From JAWRCU01 sp033542235 (lineage in GTDB: Bacteria > Pseudomonadota > Alphaproteobacteria > Rhizobiales > Rhizobiaceae): 64,000 nt of DNA. The translations under genes and the position numbers were made by a program. The stretch spans positions 171,805 through 235,804 of the forward strand of contig NZ_JAWRCU010000011.1 of assembly GCF_033542235.1 (NCBI RefSeq). Direction: 5' to 3'. This document shows positions 1 to 8,946 of the stretch, one piece after another. Below the pieces are notes generated by a model. That model ran no database searches. It was not told the origin of the DNA and was given only the letters and a program-made list of their open reading frames with translations. The number at the start of each line of letters is the position of its first letter. The first letter of the stretch is position 1.

Positions 1-120
1 GGTCGCGATGGCAAGCCGGTCTATATTCCGGGGCCGAGCGAATCGGCATCGCTCGTTAGCCGCCGCATCCGTCAGCTGCAGCAGCGTCTCGGCGACGACG
101 GTTTCGACTTTGCGGCCTAG
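1..120 (+). CDS. 3' end of an unrecognised CDS
   Basis: Reading from base 1 in frame 1 gives 39 sense codons and a TAG stop at 118-120. The visible C-terminus is polar and basic (...SLVSRRIRQLQQRLGDDG...) and ends FDFAA. The codon use is typical of the surrounding genes, so this looks like a real protein tail whose start lies outside the window. I do not recognise the family. An ATG-initiated ORF in another frame over the same bases (8-208) is less convincing. Confidence 0.5.
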   Translation, partial: GRDGKPVYIPGPSESASLVSRRIRQLQQRLGDDGFDFAA

Positions 121-532
121 CTGGCATGCTGCGCACTCTGGACTAGTGGCAGGTGGTCCAACGGCACCAAGTCCGGGGCGCCCAAGCGCCTGCCTGAGCT
201 CCGGTTAAGAAACGATTGTCGCCTGTCTCGGCGGCGAGTGCGAGAGAGAACATGAAGTTCGGGTGAGCGCAATCCGGTCGCGCCCGCCCTGCTTCGCCAG
301 CGATTCATCGTCGAAGCCACACGGATCGCCCCCACGTAAGACCACCAGATGCTTCATCTCGAAGAATCGACCAAAGGCCGTGATTCGAGCGGCATGAAAT
401 CGCGTGTCAATAATCGAAACACAATTCCACATACGACCATAGGCTATAGTGCCCTGCCTTGTGAGCATCGAGGCTGCATGTAGTATCCCCCGGCATGCGC
501 GGAATTAGCGTGCATCGAGGAGGGATACATAC
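121..532. other. Intergenic, no gene seen
   Basis: About 410 bases with no convincing coding frame; short minus-strand ORFs here have no recognisable content. A TATAGT hexamer at 445-450 could be the -10 box for the flavin oxidase gene that begins at 533, but no good -35 partner is visible. Confidence 0.4.
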
Positions 533-2134
533 ATGGATGGTGAACTGCCAACCGCCGGCATGCGCCGGCGGGACCTGCTGAAATTGATCGGAATGACGGC
601 TGGAAGCGCCGCCATGTATCAGGCCATGACCAGCATGGGCCTGGCCGCCACGTCCGATTATAGCGGCCCGATCAAGCTGGAAGGCGATCCGAAAGGCGCA
701 TCGGTCTTGATTCTCGGTGCAGGCCTTGCCGGCATGACAGCCGCGCTCGAACTTCGCCAGGCTGGCTACAAGGTCAAGGTGTTGGAATTCAACAACCGGG
801 CCGGCGGCCGCAACTGGTCGTTGCGTGGCGGCGACACCTACACCGAACTCGGCGGCGCCACGCAGAAATGCGAGTTCGACGAAGGGCTCTATCTCAACCC
901 TGGCCCTTGGCGCATCCCTTACCACCACAATGGTCTGCTCGATTACTGCAAGCGGCTAGGCGTGCAGCTGGAGCCGTTCCAGCAGATCAATCACAACGCC
1001 TATCTGCATTCGACCAAGGCATTTGGCGGGAAGCCGCGCCGTATGCGCGAGATCAAGAGCGATTTCCAGGGCCATACCTCCGAACTGCTGGCCAAGGTGA
1101 CGCAGAAAGGCCAGCTCGAAGGGCTGGTGAACGAGGAGGACCAGGAAATCCTGCTTGAGGCGCTGCGATCCTGGGGCGCTCTGGACAAGGACTACGCCTA
1201 CAAGGCCGGTGACCTTGCTGCGGAATTCCGCGGCTATGAGAAGGATCCGGGCGGCGGCATCGGAGCCGAGCCGGCGCCGGGTGACGTCATCGGCCTGTCC
1301 GATATTCTGAATTCCGGCCTTTGGCGCTCGCTGGCCAACTTTGCGCTCTACGAGTTCCAGACCACGATGTTCCAGCCGGTCGGCGGCATGGGCCGCATCG
1401 GGGAAGCGTTCGCAAGAGAAGTGGGTGATCTCATCACCTACAATGCCAAGGTCACCAAGATCGCCCAGAGCGAGAAGGGCGTGACCGTCACCTATGAGGA
1501 CGTGAAGAACCCGGGTACTACGCAGGAAGCAAGTGCCGACTGGTGCGTCTGCACCATCCCGCTCACCATCCTCAGCCAGATCGACATCAATGTGGGTAGC
1601 GCCATGCAGGCGGCCATCGCTGCGGTCCCATACGCCTCGTCCGTCAAGGTAGGCCTGCAGATGAAGCGGCGGTTCTGGGAGGAGGATGACAAGATTTTCG
1701 GCGGCGTCACCTACACGAACCAGCCGATCTCGCAGATTTCCTACCCGAGCACAGACTACAACAAGAAGGGCAAGGGCGTGCTGCTCGGCTGTTACACGTG
1801 GAATGGCCCGAATTCCTACGAGTTCACTGCCATGGCGCCGGAGGAACGTGTCAAGCGCGCCGTGGAGCAGGGCAGCCTCATCCATCCGCAATACAAGGAT
1901 GAGTTCGAGAACGGCATTGCCGTTGCCTGGCACCGTTCGCCATTCACGCTTGGATGTGCCGGCGATTGGACCGACGAGGCCCGCAAGGAGCACTACAACA
2001 ATCTCTGCCAGATCGACGGCCGTATCGTGCTGGCCGGCGAACATGCGTCCTACATCCCCGCTTGGCAGGAGGGAGCGATCCTGTCCTCCCTGAACGCCAT
2101 CACGCGCCTGCACCAGCGTGTGCTTCAGGCGTGA
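533..2134 (+). CDS. Tat-exported flavin monoamine oxidase family protein
   Basis: A 533-residue flavoprotein of the amine oxidase/L-amino acid oxidase family, expected to oxidise an amine or amino acid to an imine using FAD. The N-terminus has a twin-arginine signal (MRRRDLLKLIG, residues 10-20) followed by an Ala-rich hydrophobic stretch, so it should be exported folded. The FAD Rossmann motif GAGLAG is at residues 62-67, followed by VLEFNNRAGGRNW; the C-terminal FAD element reads RIVLAGEHASYIPAWQEGA. A strong ribosome site (gaggaggga) precedes the ATG. A secreted cytochrome c and a secreted RidA follow on the same strand, which suggests a periplasmic dehydrogenase that passes electrons to cytochrome c, as reported for nicotine oxidoreductase NicA2 and CycN. 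The substrate cannot be read from the sequence. Confidence 0.85.
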   Translation: MDGELPTAGMRRRDLLKLIGMTAGSAAMYQAMTSMGLAATSDYSGPIKLEGDPKGASVLILGAGLAGMTAALELRQAGYKVKVLEFNNRAGGRNWSLRGGDTYTELGGATQKCEFDEGLYLNPGPWRIPYHHNGLLDYCKRLGVQLEPFQQINHNAYLHSTKAFGGKPRRMREIKSDFQGHTSELLAKVTQKGQLEGLVNEEDQEILLEALRSWGALDKDYAYKAGDLAAEFRGYEKDPGGGIGAEPAPGDVIGLSDILNSGLWRSLANFALYEFQTTMFQPVGGMGRIGEAFAREVGDLITYNAKVTKIAQSEKGVTVTYEDVKNPGTTQEASADWCVCTIPLTILSQIDINVGSAMQAAIAAVPYASSVKVGLQMKRRFWEEDDKIFGGVTYTNQPISQISYPSTDYNKKGKGVLLGCYTWNGPNSYEFTAMAPEERVKRAVEQGSLIHPQYKDEFENGIAVAWHRSPFTLGCAGDWTDEARKEHYNNLCQIDGRIVLAGEHASYIPAWQEGAILSSLNAITRLHQRVLQA

Positions 2135-2181
2135 CAGTCATGTTTCGCACCGATCACGTCAAATCAGCAGAGCATTCGACC

Positions 2182-2586
2182 ATGAAACGCCAAATTGCGT
2201 GCGGCCTGGCCGCCCTTCCGCTCCTGGCCTTGCCCGGCGTGCCGGCAGCCTTCGCCGACTCGGCGGGCATCACGTTCAGCAACGGCCGCACTTTCACCGA
2301 ACAGACGGGAGAACAGCTCTTCACCCATGTCTGCGCGGCCTGCCACCTGGATCAGGGACAGGGTGCGGTTGGCGCCGGGCACTATCCTGCGCTCGCCAAC
2401 AACGCCAATCTGGAATCGGCGGGTTATCCGATCCTCATCCTCCTTCAGGGCCAGAAGGGCATGCCGCCCGTTGGCCAGATGATGAGCGACGATCAGATAG
2501 CGGCTGTCGTCAACTATGTGCGCACGCACTTCGGCAATAACTACCAGGACGCAGTTACTGCAGAGGACGTGAAGGCTTCGCGCTAG
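2182..2586 (+). CDS. Secreted monohaem cytochrome c
   Basis: A 134-residue class I-like cytochrome c. The start at 2182 (MKRQIACGL...) gives a normal Sec signal ending near PAAFA (residue 25); an upstream in-frame ATG at 2140 would add a charged tail before the signal and is less likely. The haem site CAACH is at residues 51-55, and the Met in GQKGMPPVG (about residue 94) is the probable sixth ligand. It begins 47 bases after the amine oxidase stop on the same strand, so it is the likely electron acceptor of that enzyme. Confidence 0.85.
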   Translation: MKRQIACGLAALPLLALPGVPAAFADSAGITFSNGRTFTEQTGEQLFTHVCAACHLDQGQGAVGAGHYPALANNANLESAGYPILILLQGQKGMPPVGQMMSDDQIAAVVNYVRTHFGNNYQDAVTAEDVKASR

Positions 2587-2599
2587 CGAACCGAAGGAC

Positions 2600-2695
2600 C
2601 GCGTCGGCGAAAAATTGCACAGCTGTTTTCGGTCAATCCGATGCGTCATCAAAGAGAAAGAGCGGCGCGGTTCAACATTGAACGCGCGCCGCTCT
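2600..2695. repeat. Small dispersed repeat D, copy 1, with terminator-like hairpin
   Basis: First of several copies of an intergenic element built on 'accgaa..gcggttttcgg..atccgatgcg' followed by an agagcggc inverted repeat. Here the hairpin arms agagcggcgcg (2659-2669) and cgcgccgctct (2685-2695) pair perfectly, with an inner gttcaa/ttgaac palindrome. It lies directly behind the cytochrome c gene and may end its transcript. Confidence 0.7.
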
Positions 2696-2760
2696 GACGC
2701 ACTCCTCGGCGGGCGTCATCCGTGCCCGCCACGTCAATCCACATTTGAAGGAAGCTGACG

Positions 2761-3258
2761 ATGAAAAAATCGATCCGCGTAGCCATCATCTTTGCAGGCC
2801 TTGCCATGACAGGCAGCGCTTTTGCCGATGATGTCGTGCGTCACAAGATCCCCAATTCGGATTTTCCCATCGCACAGGCGGTGGAGGTGCCGCCCGGCAA
2901 GACAACTGTCTACCTGAGCGGGGCCGTACCGACTGTGATCGATCCAAAGGCTGAAAAAGGGACGATCGCCGCCTATGGCGATACCGAGGCGCAAACGGAA
3001 TCCGTGCTGAAATCCGTTGAAAAGACGCTTGATGGGCTTGGCTTGAAAATGGGCGATGTCGTCAAGATGCAGGCCTTCCTCGTCGGCGATCCGGCCAGGA
3101 ACGGCGAGATGGATTTCGCCGGCTTCATGAAGAGCTACACGAAGTTTTTCGGAACCGCTGAGCAGCCGAATCTTCCCGTTCGCTCAGTCGTGAAGGTGGC
3201 CGGCCTCGCCAGCCCCGCCTTTCTCGTCGAGATCGAAGTAACGGCAGTGCGGCCCTGA
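2761..3258 (+). CDS. Secreted RidA family (YjgF/YER057c/UK114) protein
   Basis: A 165-residue RidA/Rid-family protein with an N-terminal signal peptide (MKKSIRVAIIFAGLAMTGSAFA, cleavage near residue 22), which is unusual because RidA is normally cytosolic. By eye the imine/enamine deaminase residues are kept: Arg141 in LPVRS aligns with E. coli RidA Arg105 and Glu157 in VEIE with Glu120. A good ribosome site (gaaggaag) precedes the ATG. Placed behind an exported amine oxidase and a cytochrome c, it is well suited to hydrolysing the reactive imine made in the periplasm. Function in this place is inferred. Confidence 0.8.
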   Translation: MKKSIRVAIIFAGLAMTGSAFADDVVRHKIPNSDFPIAQAVEVPPGKTTVYLSGAVPTVIDPKAEKGTIAAYGDTEAQTESVLKSVEKTLDGLGLKMGDVVKMQAFLVGDPARNGEMDFAGFMKSYTKFFGTAEQPNLPVRSVVKVAGLASPAFLVEIEVTAVRP

Positions 3259-3609
3259 CCTGTCAGGCTTCAACATTTCGTCGGGTTTCGCCCGCGACCC
3301 GCTCGGTCGCGGGCGATCACCGCACCTCACTCAGTGCTGCCGACGTAGCGGGCGGCATGGCCCGAGCGACAATCACGGTCCCATTCCGCACGTGAGAAGC
3401 CACCCCGTACCGCCACGAGATAGAGCCAGATCCCGAAAACCAGGCAGTCGAGAAGCTCGCCCATTGCGATAGCGCCTCGACCGTTCGGGAACAAACACGT
3501 CCCTCGAAGATTAGAAACCGTTGGCGAGGAGAATTGTTCCCTCAGCTGCGCCGAGGCCATCGAGTACGGTTCTTGGCGAACGAGCGCAACATGTTCACTC
3601 CACACGACC
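3259..3609. other. Intergenic between ridA-like gene and hpnA
   Basis: About 350 bases without a supported gene. It contains the inverted repeat noted at 3289-3315 and presumably the promoter of hpnA. A 99-residue minus-strand ORF (3327-3626) lacks recognisable features and overlaps the hpnA start. Confidence 0.4.
3289..3315 (+). terminator. Probable transcription terminator hairpin
   Basis: An 11-bp perfect stem (3289-3299 with 3305-3315, cgcccgcgacc/ggtcgcgggcg) with a 5-base loop, 30 bases behind the secreted RidA stop. No T-run follows, so termination is likely but not certain. Confidence 0.5.
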
Positions 3610-4602
3610 ATGCCGGGTGACGTCATCCTTGTGACCGGCGCCAGCGGGTTCGTTGGCTCAGCCGTAACGCGCAGGCTCGTCGAAAGCGGCTTCCGCGTGC
3701 GGGCCTTGATCCGGCATACCAGCCCGACACTTCACCTGGAGGGGTTGGGCCTCGAGTTCGTGCAGGGCGACCTGCGCGAGCCGGACTCGCTTAGGGCGGC
3801 GATGAAGGGCGTGCGCCGGCTGTTCCATGTTGCGGCGGATTATCGCCTGTGGGCGCCCAATCCGAACGAAATCATCGAAAACAACGTGAATGGAACGCAC
3901 GCGGTGATGCAGGCAGCCGCCGAGGCGGGCGTCGAGCGCATCGTCTATACGAGCAGCGTCGCCACCCTTGCCGTCAATGGCGATGGCAGCCCGGCCGACG
4001 AAGCAAAGCCCCTCGCATTGGCCAATGCAATCGGCGCCTACAAGCGCAGCAAGGTGATAGCCGAGCGGCTGGTGGAGCAAATGATCGCGAACGGATTGCC
4101 CGCCGTGATCGTCAACCCGTCCACTCCGGTCGGACCGCGCGACGTCCGCCCGACGCCGACAGGGCGAATCATCGTGGAGGCGGCGGCCGGACGAATGCCG
4201 GGCTTCGTCGATACGGGGCTCAACCTCGTCCACGTCGACGATGTCGCGGCAGGACATGTTGCTGCGATGGAACGAGGGCGCGTCGGCGAGCGCTACATCC
4301 TTGGCGGCCAGAATGCGCCGCTATCGGAAATCCTGGCAGTCGTGGCGCGGCAGGTGGGACGAAGCCCGCCGCGGCTGCGTATTCCCCGCTGCGTCGTCCT
4401 GCCGGTCGCCGTGGCGGCCGAAATCGCGGCCCGGCGCCGTGGTCGCGAACCGTTCATCACCCGCGACGGTTTGCGCATGTCGAAACACCGCATGTTCTTC
4501 ACTGCGGCGAAAGCGGAACGGGACCTGGGATTCGTCGCGCGTCCCTACCCCGAAGCCATTGGCGATGCGATCCGCTGGTTCCGCGAAGCCGGATATCTTT
4601 GA
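3610..4602 (+). CDS. hpnA: Hopanoid-associated sugar epimerase HpnA
   Basis: A 330-residue extended-SDR protein matching HpnA, the NAD(P)-dependent nucleotide-sugar epimerase/dehydratase linked to hopanoid side-chain modification. It has the Rossmann motif TGASGFVGSA near the N-terminus, the catalytic S and YKRSK (YxxxK) elements after VYTSSVATL, and the family-typical HVDDVAAGH and RYILGGQN segments. No clear ribosome site precedes the ATG at 3610, so the start is only probable. It converges with the minus-strand hpn operon; the two 3' ends are 192 bases apart. Confidence 0.88.
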   Translation: MPGDVILVTGASGFVGSAVTRRLVESGFRVRALIRHTSPTLHLEGLGLEFVQGDLREPDSLRAAMKGVRRLFHVAADYRLWAPNPNEIIENNVNGTHAVMQAAAEAGVERIVYTSSVATLAVNGDGSPADEAKPLALANAIGAYKRSKVIAERLVEQMIANGLPAVIVNPSTPVGPRDVRPTPTGRIIVEAAAGRMPGFVDTGLNLVHVDDVAAGHVAAMERGRVGERYILGGQNAPLSEILAVVARQVGRSPPRLRIPRCVVLPVAVAAEIAARRRGREPFITRDGLRMSKHRMFFTAAKAERDLGFVARPYPEAIGDAIRWFREAGYL

Positions 4603-4794
4603 GCGCCACCAGGCTTCCACGCCTCAATGCCCGCGTATCTTGCGCACCAAACGGTTCGACCACCTGCGCAGCCAGGAGTGTCCGGTCTCGACAGGCCACC
4701 CGCCGCCCAGGCAGTCCTTCACGTAAAGCTCCTCGAGGCCAGTTCTTTTCGATTTCGGTCATGATCTCGCGAGCGAAATCCGCCGACCACCTTG

Positions 4795-5640
4795 TCAGTT
4801 CCGATGTGCGAACCGGGTGTAACCGCCGAGGCGGCGCCCCGAGCGGCGCAGCGTCTCAACGACACCGGCGTCGGTCAGCGCCGAAAGTTCCGCAGCATAA
4901 TGATACCCGTCAGAATGCCCGGCGAAGCGGTCTGCGGTCGCGGGATGTGTGTAGATCTCGACGAGACCGTCCGGCAAGTGTTCCAGCAACCGCCGAAGCC
5001 GTCCCGCATGCATGCAGCCGGACCAGCGAAGGCCAAAAACGGCGTCCGGCGTCACAAGCCCCTCACGGCTCGCCCGCCATGCAAGCATCCGCGCCCAAGG
5101 CCGCAGCACGCGTTCGGAAACGGTTGGTGGCCCATCGTCGGAGCCTGGGGGAAGCACGGGCTCAAGGGGAACCCTCAGCGCCCTCATCCCAAATACGGGC
5201 CCGACTGAAAACAGTTCACGCGCGATCAGCGGGTGGACATGCAAATGGCGGTGCGCATTGACGTGATCGAGCGCTAGTCCGGTTGCCTGAAAAGCTGCGA
5301 ACTGGGCCTCGATTTCTCTCCGCAGCTGACGCCGCACTGCCGGGCGGCAAGCAAGCTCGACTGCAAGCCGTACCGTGTTGCGGCCAAGCCGTCCCTCGCA
5401 GTCCACCAGATCGGGAATTCGATGCAGGGAAGCAGCCGGTGGTCCGTCGACGAGCGCGAGATGTAGACCGACACGCAGACCCGGCAGGCGTCTTGCGATC
5501 GCGGCGGCGTGCGCGGCGGCAGGTCCGCTCACCATCAGGCTGGCCGTGGACAGCACACCCTTGCAATATGCAATCTCCACCGCCTCGTTCACCTCTTCGG
5601 CGATGCCGAAATCGTCGGCGGTGATGATCAGCCCGTTCAG
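4795..5640 (-). CDS. hpnK: Hopanoid biosynthesis-associated deacetylase HpnK
   Basis: A YdjC-like carbohydrate deacetylase of about 281 residues. In Burkholderia cenocepacia HpnK removes the acetyl group from the N-acetylglucosaminyl-hopanoid made by HpnI on the way to the cyclitol ether of bacteriohopanetetrol. The metal-site motif ITADDFG is at residues 6-12, followed by HRHLHVHP and the late YTHPA. The essential motif sits so close to the N-terminus that translation must begin at or just before it: the only fitting codon is CTG at 5640-5638, which overlaps the hpnJ stop as CTGA. Longer in-frame extension runs through hpnJ and is not credible. Confidence 0.85.
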   Translation of the reverse strand: MNGLIITADDFGIAEEVNEAVEIAYCKGVLSTASLMVSGPAAAHAAAIARRLPGLRVGLHLALVDGPPAASLHRIPDLVDCEGRLGRNTVRLAVELACRPAVRRQLRREIEAQFAAFQATGLALDHVNAHRHLHVHPLIARELFSVGPVFGMRALRVPLEPVLPPGSDDGPPTVSERVLRPWARMLAWRASREGLVTPDAVFGLRWSGCMHAGRLRRLLEHLPDGLVEIYTHPATADRFAGHSDGYHYAAELSALTDAGVVETLRRSGRRLGGYTRFAHRN

Positions 5641-7064
5641 TTTCGCGCCTCCCGTCGCTCCCGCAGGAAAGCGAAGAACTCGCCTGCCTCGCGCAGCCGC
5701 CGCTTCATGATCTCTGGACTGCGCGCCATTTCGGCCAGGATCGAGGCGATCTTGGGCGCCCGGAAATAGAAGCGACGGTAGAATTCCTCGACTGAATGAT
5801 AGATCTCCGAATGGCTCAGATGCGGGTAGTGCAGTGGAGCGAGCTGCATGCCGTGCTCGTCGACGAACTCGGCATGTGCCTCGTCGAACCAGCCATTCTG
5901 GATTGCCTGGTCGTATAGAAAGGTGCCCGGATAGGGTGCGGCGATCGAGACCTGGAGGGTATGCGGATTGACCTCCTGGGCGAAGCGGATCGTCTCCTCG
6001 ATCGTCTCGCGCGTCTCTCCCGGCAACCCAAGGATGAAGGTCCCGTGGATGGTGATGCCGAGATCGTGACACTCCTTCGTGAAGCGTCGCGCCACGTCGA
6101 TGCGCATGCCCTTCCTGATGTTGTGCAGGATTTGCTGGTTGCCGGATTCATAGCCGACGAGAAGCAGTCGCAGGCCGTTGTCGCGCATCACCTTCAGTGT
6201 CTCGCACCTCACGTTCGCCTTGGCGTTGCAGGACCAGGTGACACCGAGTCTGCCGAGCTCGCGGGCGATCGCCTCGGCGCGCGGGGCGTCATCGGTGAAC
6301 GTGTCGTCGTCAAAGAAGAACTCCTTTACCTGCGGGAAGGCCTTCTGCGCCCAGCGGACCTCGGCCGCAACGTTTTGGACGCTGCGCGTACGGTAGCGAT
6401 GGCCGCCTACCGTCTGCGGCCAGAGACAGAACGTGCAGCGCGATTTGCAGCCGCGGCCGGTATAAAAGGAGATGTAAGGGTGCTTCAGATAGCCGATGAA
6501 GTAGTTCTCGATCTTGAGGTCGCGCTTGTAGACGGGTGTCACGAACGGCAGATCGTCCATACGCTCCAGGATTGGCCGGTCCTCGTTCTGCCTGACCACA
6601 CCGTTGCGGTCGCGATAGGCGAGCCCGGCAATGCTTGACCAGTCGCGTCCTTCAGCCACCTCCTTGATGGTAAAATCGAACTCGTTGCCGGCAACGAAAT
6701 CGAGCGCAGGCGCCCTCTTCAGGCTGCTCGCCGGATCCACGGCGACGTTGGCACCGACGAAGCCTATCTTGAGCTTCGGATTGGCTTCCTTCAGTGCCGC
6801 TGCTGCCCGGGTGTCGGAGGCGAATGTAGGCGAAGAGCTGTGCAGCACGGCGAGGTCGTAGCTCCGAGCCTCTGCAGTTATGTCCGCCAGGCCGATCCCG
6901 TGCGGCGGGGCATCGACCAACCGGCTGTCCGGGAGCAGGGCTGCCGGCTGGGCGAGCCAGGTCGGGTACCAGAATGACCGGATCTCACGCCTCGCCTGGT
7001 AGCGCGAGCCGGCGCCTCCGTCGAAGCCTTCATAGCTTGGGGCCTGCAAGAAGAGCGTGCGCAT
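5637..7064 (-). CDS. hpnJ: Hopanoid biosynthesis radical SAM protein HpnJ
   Basis: A 475-residue B12-binding-type radical SAM enzyme. HpnJ contracts the glucosamine ring to form the cyclitol ether head group of bacteriohopanetetrol. The N-terminal part (MRTLFLQAPSYEGFDGG) is the cobalamin-like domain; the 4Fe-4S cysteines are C206, C210 and C213 in the CxxxCxxC motif CKSRCTFC, followed by FFFDDDTF and LVGYESGN, typical of the family. It follows hpnI by 9 bases and overlaps hpnK, so the three should be co-translated. Confidence 0.9.
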   Translation of the reverse strand: MRTLFLQAPSYEGFDGGAGSRYQARREIRSFWYPTWLAQPAALLPDSRLVDAPPHGIGLADITAEARSYDLAVLHSSSPTFASDTRAAAALKEANPKLKIGFVGANVAVDPASSLKRAPALDFVAGNEFDFTIKEVAEGRDWSSIAGLAYRDRNGVVRQNEDRPILERMDDLPFVTPVYKRDLKIENYFIGYLKHPYISFYTGRGCKSRCTFCLWPQTVGGHRYRTRSVQNVAAEVRWAQKAFPQVKEFFFDDDTFTDDAPRAEAIARELGRLGVTWSCNAKANVRCETLKVMRDNGLRLLLVGYESGNQQILHNIRKGMRIDVARRFTKECHDLGITIHGTFILGLPGETRETIEETIRFAQEVNPHTLQVSIAAPYPGTFLYDQAIQNGWFDEAHAEFVDEHGMQLAPLHYPHLSHSEIYHSVEEFYRRFYFRAPKIASILAEMARSPEIMKRRLREAGEFFAFLRERREARN

Positions 7065-7073
7065 GATCCTACC

Positions 7074-8228
7074 TCATCGCGGATTCGGAATCACGGTTCC
7101 GTCGTGCGCGATCCGGTAGCGGTGCCCTCGCCAGGCGACGGTGGAGCCACAGAAGCCTGCGACATACACAACAGAGGAGAACAGATCGCGAAGTGGCAGC
7201 AGGAGGTAGGCTTGCGCCTGGGTATCGAACCGGTATTCGATGCAGCGGGACAGCACCGCCCGGCAGGCCAGCGCGACCGCCGCCAGCGCCAGCGCATCCT
7301 TGCCTCCGCCGAAGGCTAGCGCCGCCAGTGCCAACGGGAACGGATTGGTGATGATGCCGCCCGCGTACCCGGCGGGATCGATGCTGCGGATAGTTCGCGC
7401 GTAGCGCAGCTGGGCTGCGAAGAATTCGCTGGCCGAACGATCCGTGCAAACGTGGCCGAGCGCGAAAGGCGGAACCGTGACTCGAAGGCCGAGCTCCCGC
7501 ACTGCCTCGCCCAAGGCATAGTCGTCCCAGAGCTGATCGACGAAGCTGCGGAAGCCTCCGATGCGGCGCAGCGTGTCCCGCGAGATGGCGATCGTCGCGC
7601 CGAAGCAGGGCCGCGCCAGATCGAAGCCGAGGGCAAAGATCACGTTAGGCAGCAAATGCAGGTTGATACCCATGGCGGAGAGCCGCGCCCATGTGCCGCC
7701 CTTCGCCATACCATAGTAGAGGCAGGTGACCGCTCCTACACCGGGCTTTTGCAGCGCGCCGATTACCTTGGCCAGATAGTCCGGGCAGACCTCCATGTCG
7801 CTATCGATCTGCACCAGGATGTCATGCCGTGCCCGTGCGACCATGTTGATAAGATTCGAGATCTTCATGTTTCCGCCGTTGATCCGCGGATCAATATGCA
7901 GATCGATTTGGCGGTGCGGGAACCGATCGGCGATCTGCTTGACGACGGCATTAGCCGGGTCCCGCGCATCCTGAGTGCCGCAGACGATCTGGAAAGGCGC
8001 GGGATAGTCCTGCTGGCACAACCTGCTCAGGCGTTCATGCAGGCCCGGCTCCGGGCCGCAAAGCGGAACGAGAATGGTGACGGGAACCGGCCAAAGCTCC
8101 GCGGCCGATGCTTTCGAACCGAACCGCAGCACCAGTACCCAGCCGATTAGCAGGTAAACGCAACCCAGACCGGCGGCCGCAAGGCACAGGTTGGCTGCCC
8201 AACGGACAAGATCTTCGGTGAGCGGCAC
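7074..8228 (-). CDS. hpnI: Hopanoid glycosyltransferase HpnI
   Basis: A 384-residue membrane-associated GT2-like glycosyltransferase. HpnI adds N-acetylglucosamine to bacteriohopanetetrol. An N-terminal membrane segment (LCLAAAGLGCVYLLIGWVLV) precedes the catalytic domain with VPLCGPEPGL, the DxD-type DSDMEV motif, and the acceptor motif DDYALG followed by QLRYART; C-terminal hydrophobic segments follow. It is the first intact gene after two damaged ones in the same operon, 14 bases behind the YkoP-like frame. Confidence 0.88.
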   Translation of the reverse strand: MPLTEDLVRWAANLCLAAAGLGCVYLLIGWVLVLRFGSKASAAELWPVPVTILVPLCGPEPGLHERLSRLCQQDYPAPFQIVCGTQDARDPANAVVKQIADRFPHRQIDLHIDPRINGGNMKISNLINMVARARHDILVQIDSDMEVCPDYLAKVIGALQKPGVGAVTCLYYGMAKGGTWARLSAMGINLHLLPNVIFALGFDLARPCFGATIAISRDTLRRIGGFRSFVDQLWDDYALGEAVRELGLRVTVPPFALGHVCTDRSASEFFAAQLRYARTIRSIDPAGYAGGIITNPFPLALAALAFGGGKDALALAAVALACRAVLSRCIEYRFDTQAQAYLLLPLRDLFSSVVYVAGFCGSTVAWRGHRYRIAHDGTVIPNPR

Positions 8229-8242
8229 GACGGCGCTCCCAG

Positions 8243-8946
8243 CTAATGCGGCGCGAGCTTGGAGCGATCGTGGCTGTAACGCTCCAGCGCAGCGCGCGAG
8301 AGATAGACAAACGCTCGGTCGCGTCGAAGGACAGAGAAGTGGGCAGCCATCCGGTTGGTCGCAAGCACGAGGAGGAGGCCCATGATATTCTCCACAAACC
8401 TCTTCAGCTGATTATCCACTATGCTCCATGTTTGGATGGTTGGCGACTCGAACCCGTATCGCGCTGCCATGCGCGTGAGCTGCTCGCCCTGCTCCTGCGC
8501 ACCAAGTCGCATTTCGCAATAGACCGCGACAATTTCGCGAAGGGCGGGCTCGCTGCGGATGTGACGGGCCAAGCTCGTCCGAACTTGCGGCCCCAGGCGA
8601 CGGATGGCCCTTCGGCGCCAATAACGGGTAGTTGCTCGTTCCATAGGTGAATCTGGAGAAGGGGATCGCCCCGGCGGATATGCGTGCCGTCCGCGAACAT
8701 CAACTCGCGTCGGGCGTGGAGGCGCTGGATGCGAAAGATGCAGGTCCGATCGCTCGTGTACTCATAGACGCCTTGCCGCCTGCGTAGCCAGCGATCCAGT
8801 TCAAGGATCGCATTTCCGGGCCAAGTTCCCAGAGCGCGTGGTCTTTGCGAAATCGCGACGGACAAAGTCACGTCCCAAAGCGGATGTAGACGATCTTCAA
8901 ACCTCCGGCCCCGACGTTGGTTCCATCCGAACCGAACGTCTTCCAT
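8243..8946 (-). pseudogene. YkoP-like domain gene, frameshifted
   Basis: Two overlapping minus-strand frames together make one protein of about 230 residues. The first (ATG at 8946) carries RRELMFADGTHIRRGD and LQIHLWNEQLP, which resemble the YkoP domain found alone or joined to polysaccharide deacetylases. The second frame continues with ALREIVAVYCEMRLGAQEQ and RMAARYGFES and ends at 8243. The switch must occur around 8570-8610, after GPSVAWG. Its ATG shares one base with the stop of the cfa remnant (TGATG), so the coupling of the operon is intact. It is either a real frameshift or a sequencing error. The family call is by eye. Confidence 0.55.

Noticed and set aside
956..2113. Long minus-strand ORF (385 aa) opposite the flavin amine oxidase
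   Set aside because: It mirrors the amine oxidase codons, has no recognisable domain and no ribosome site; the plus-strand gene explains the region fully.
3327..3626. 99-aa minus-strand ORF before hpnA
   Set aside because: No family features, overlaps the hpnA start, and its codon use is unlike its neighbours.
4795..6072. 425-aa reading of HpnK with an upstream extension
   Set aside because: The added 144 residues lie entirely within hpnJ in another frame and have no hpnK family content.
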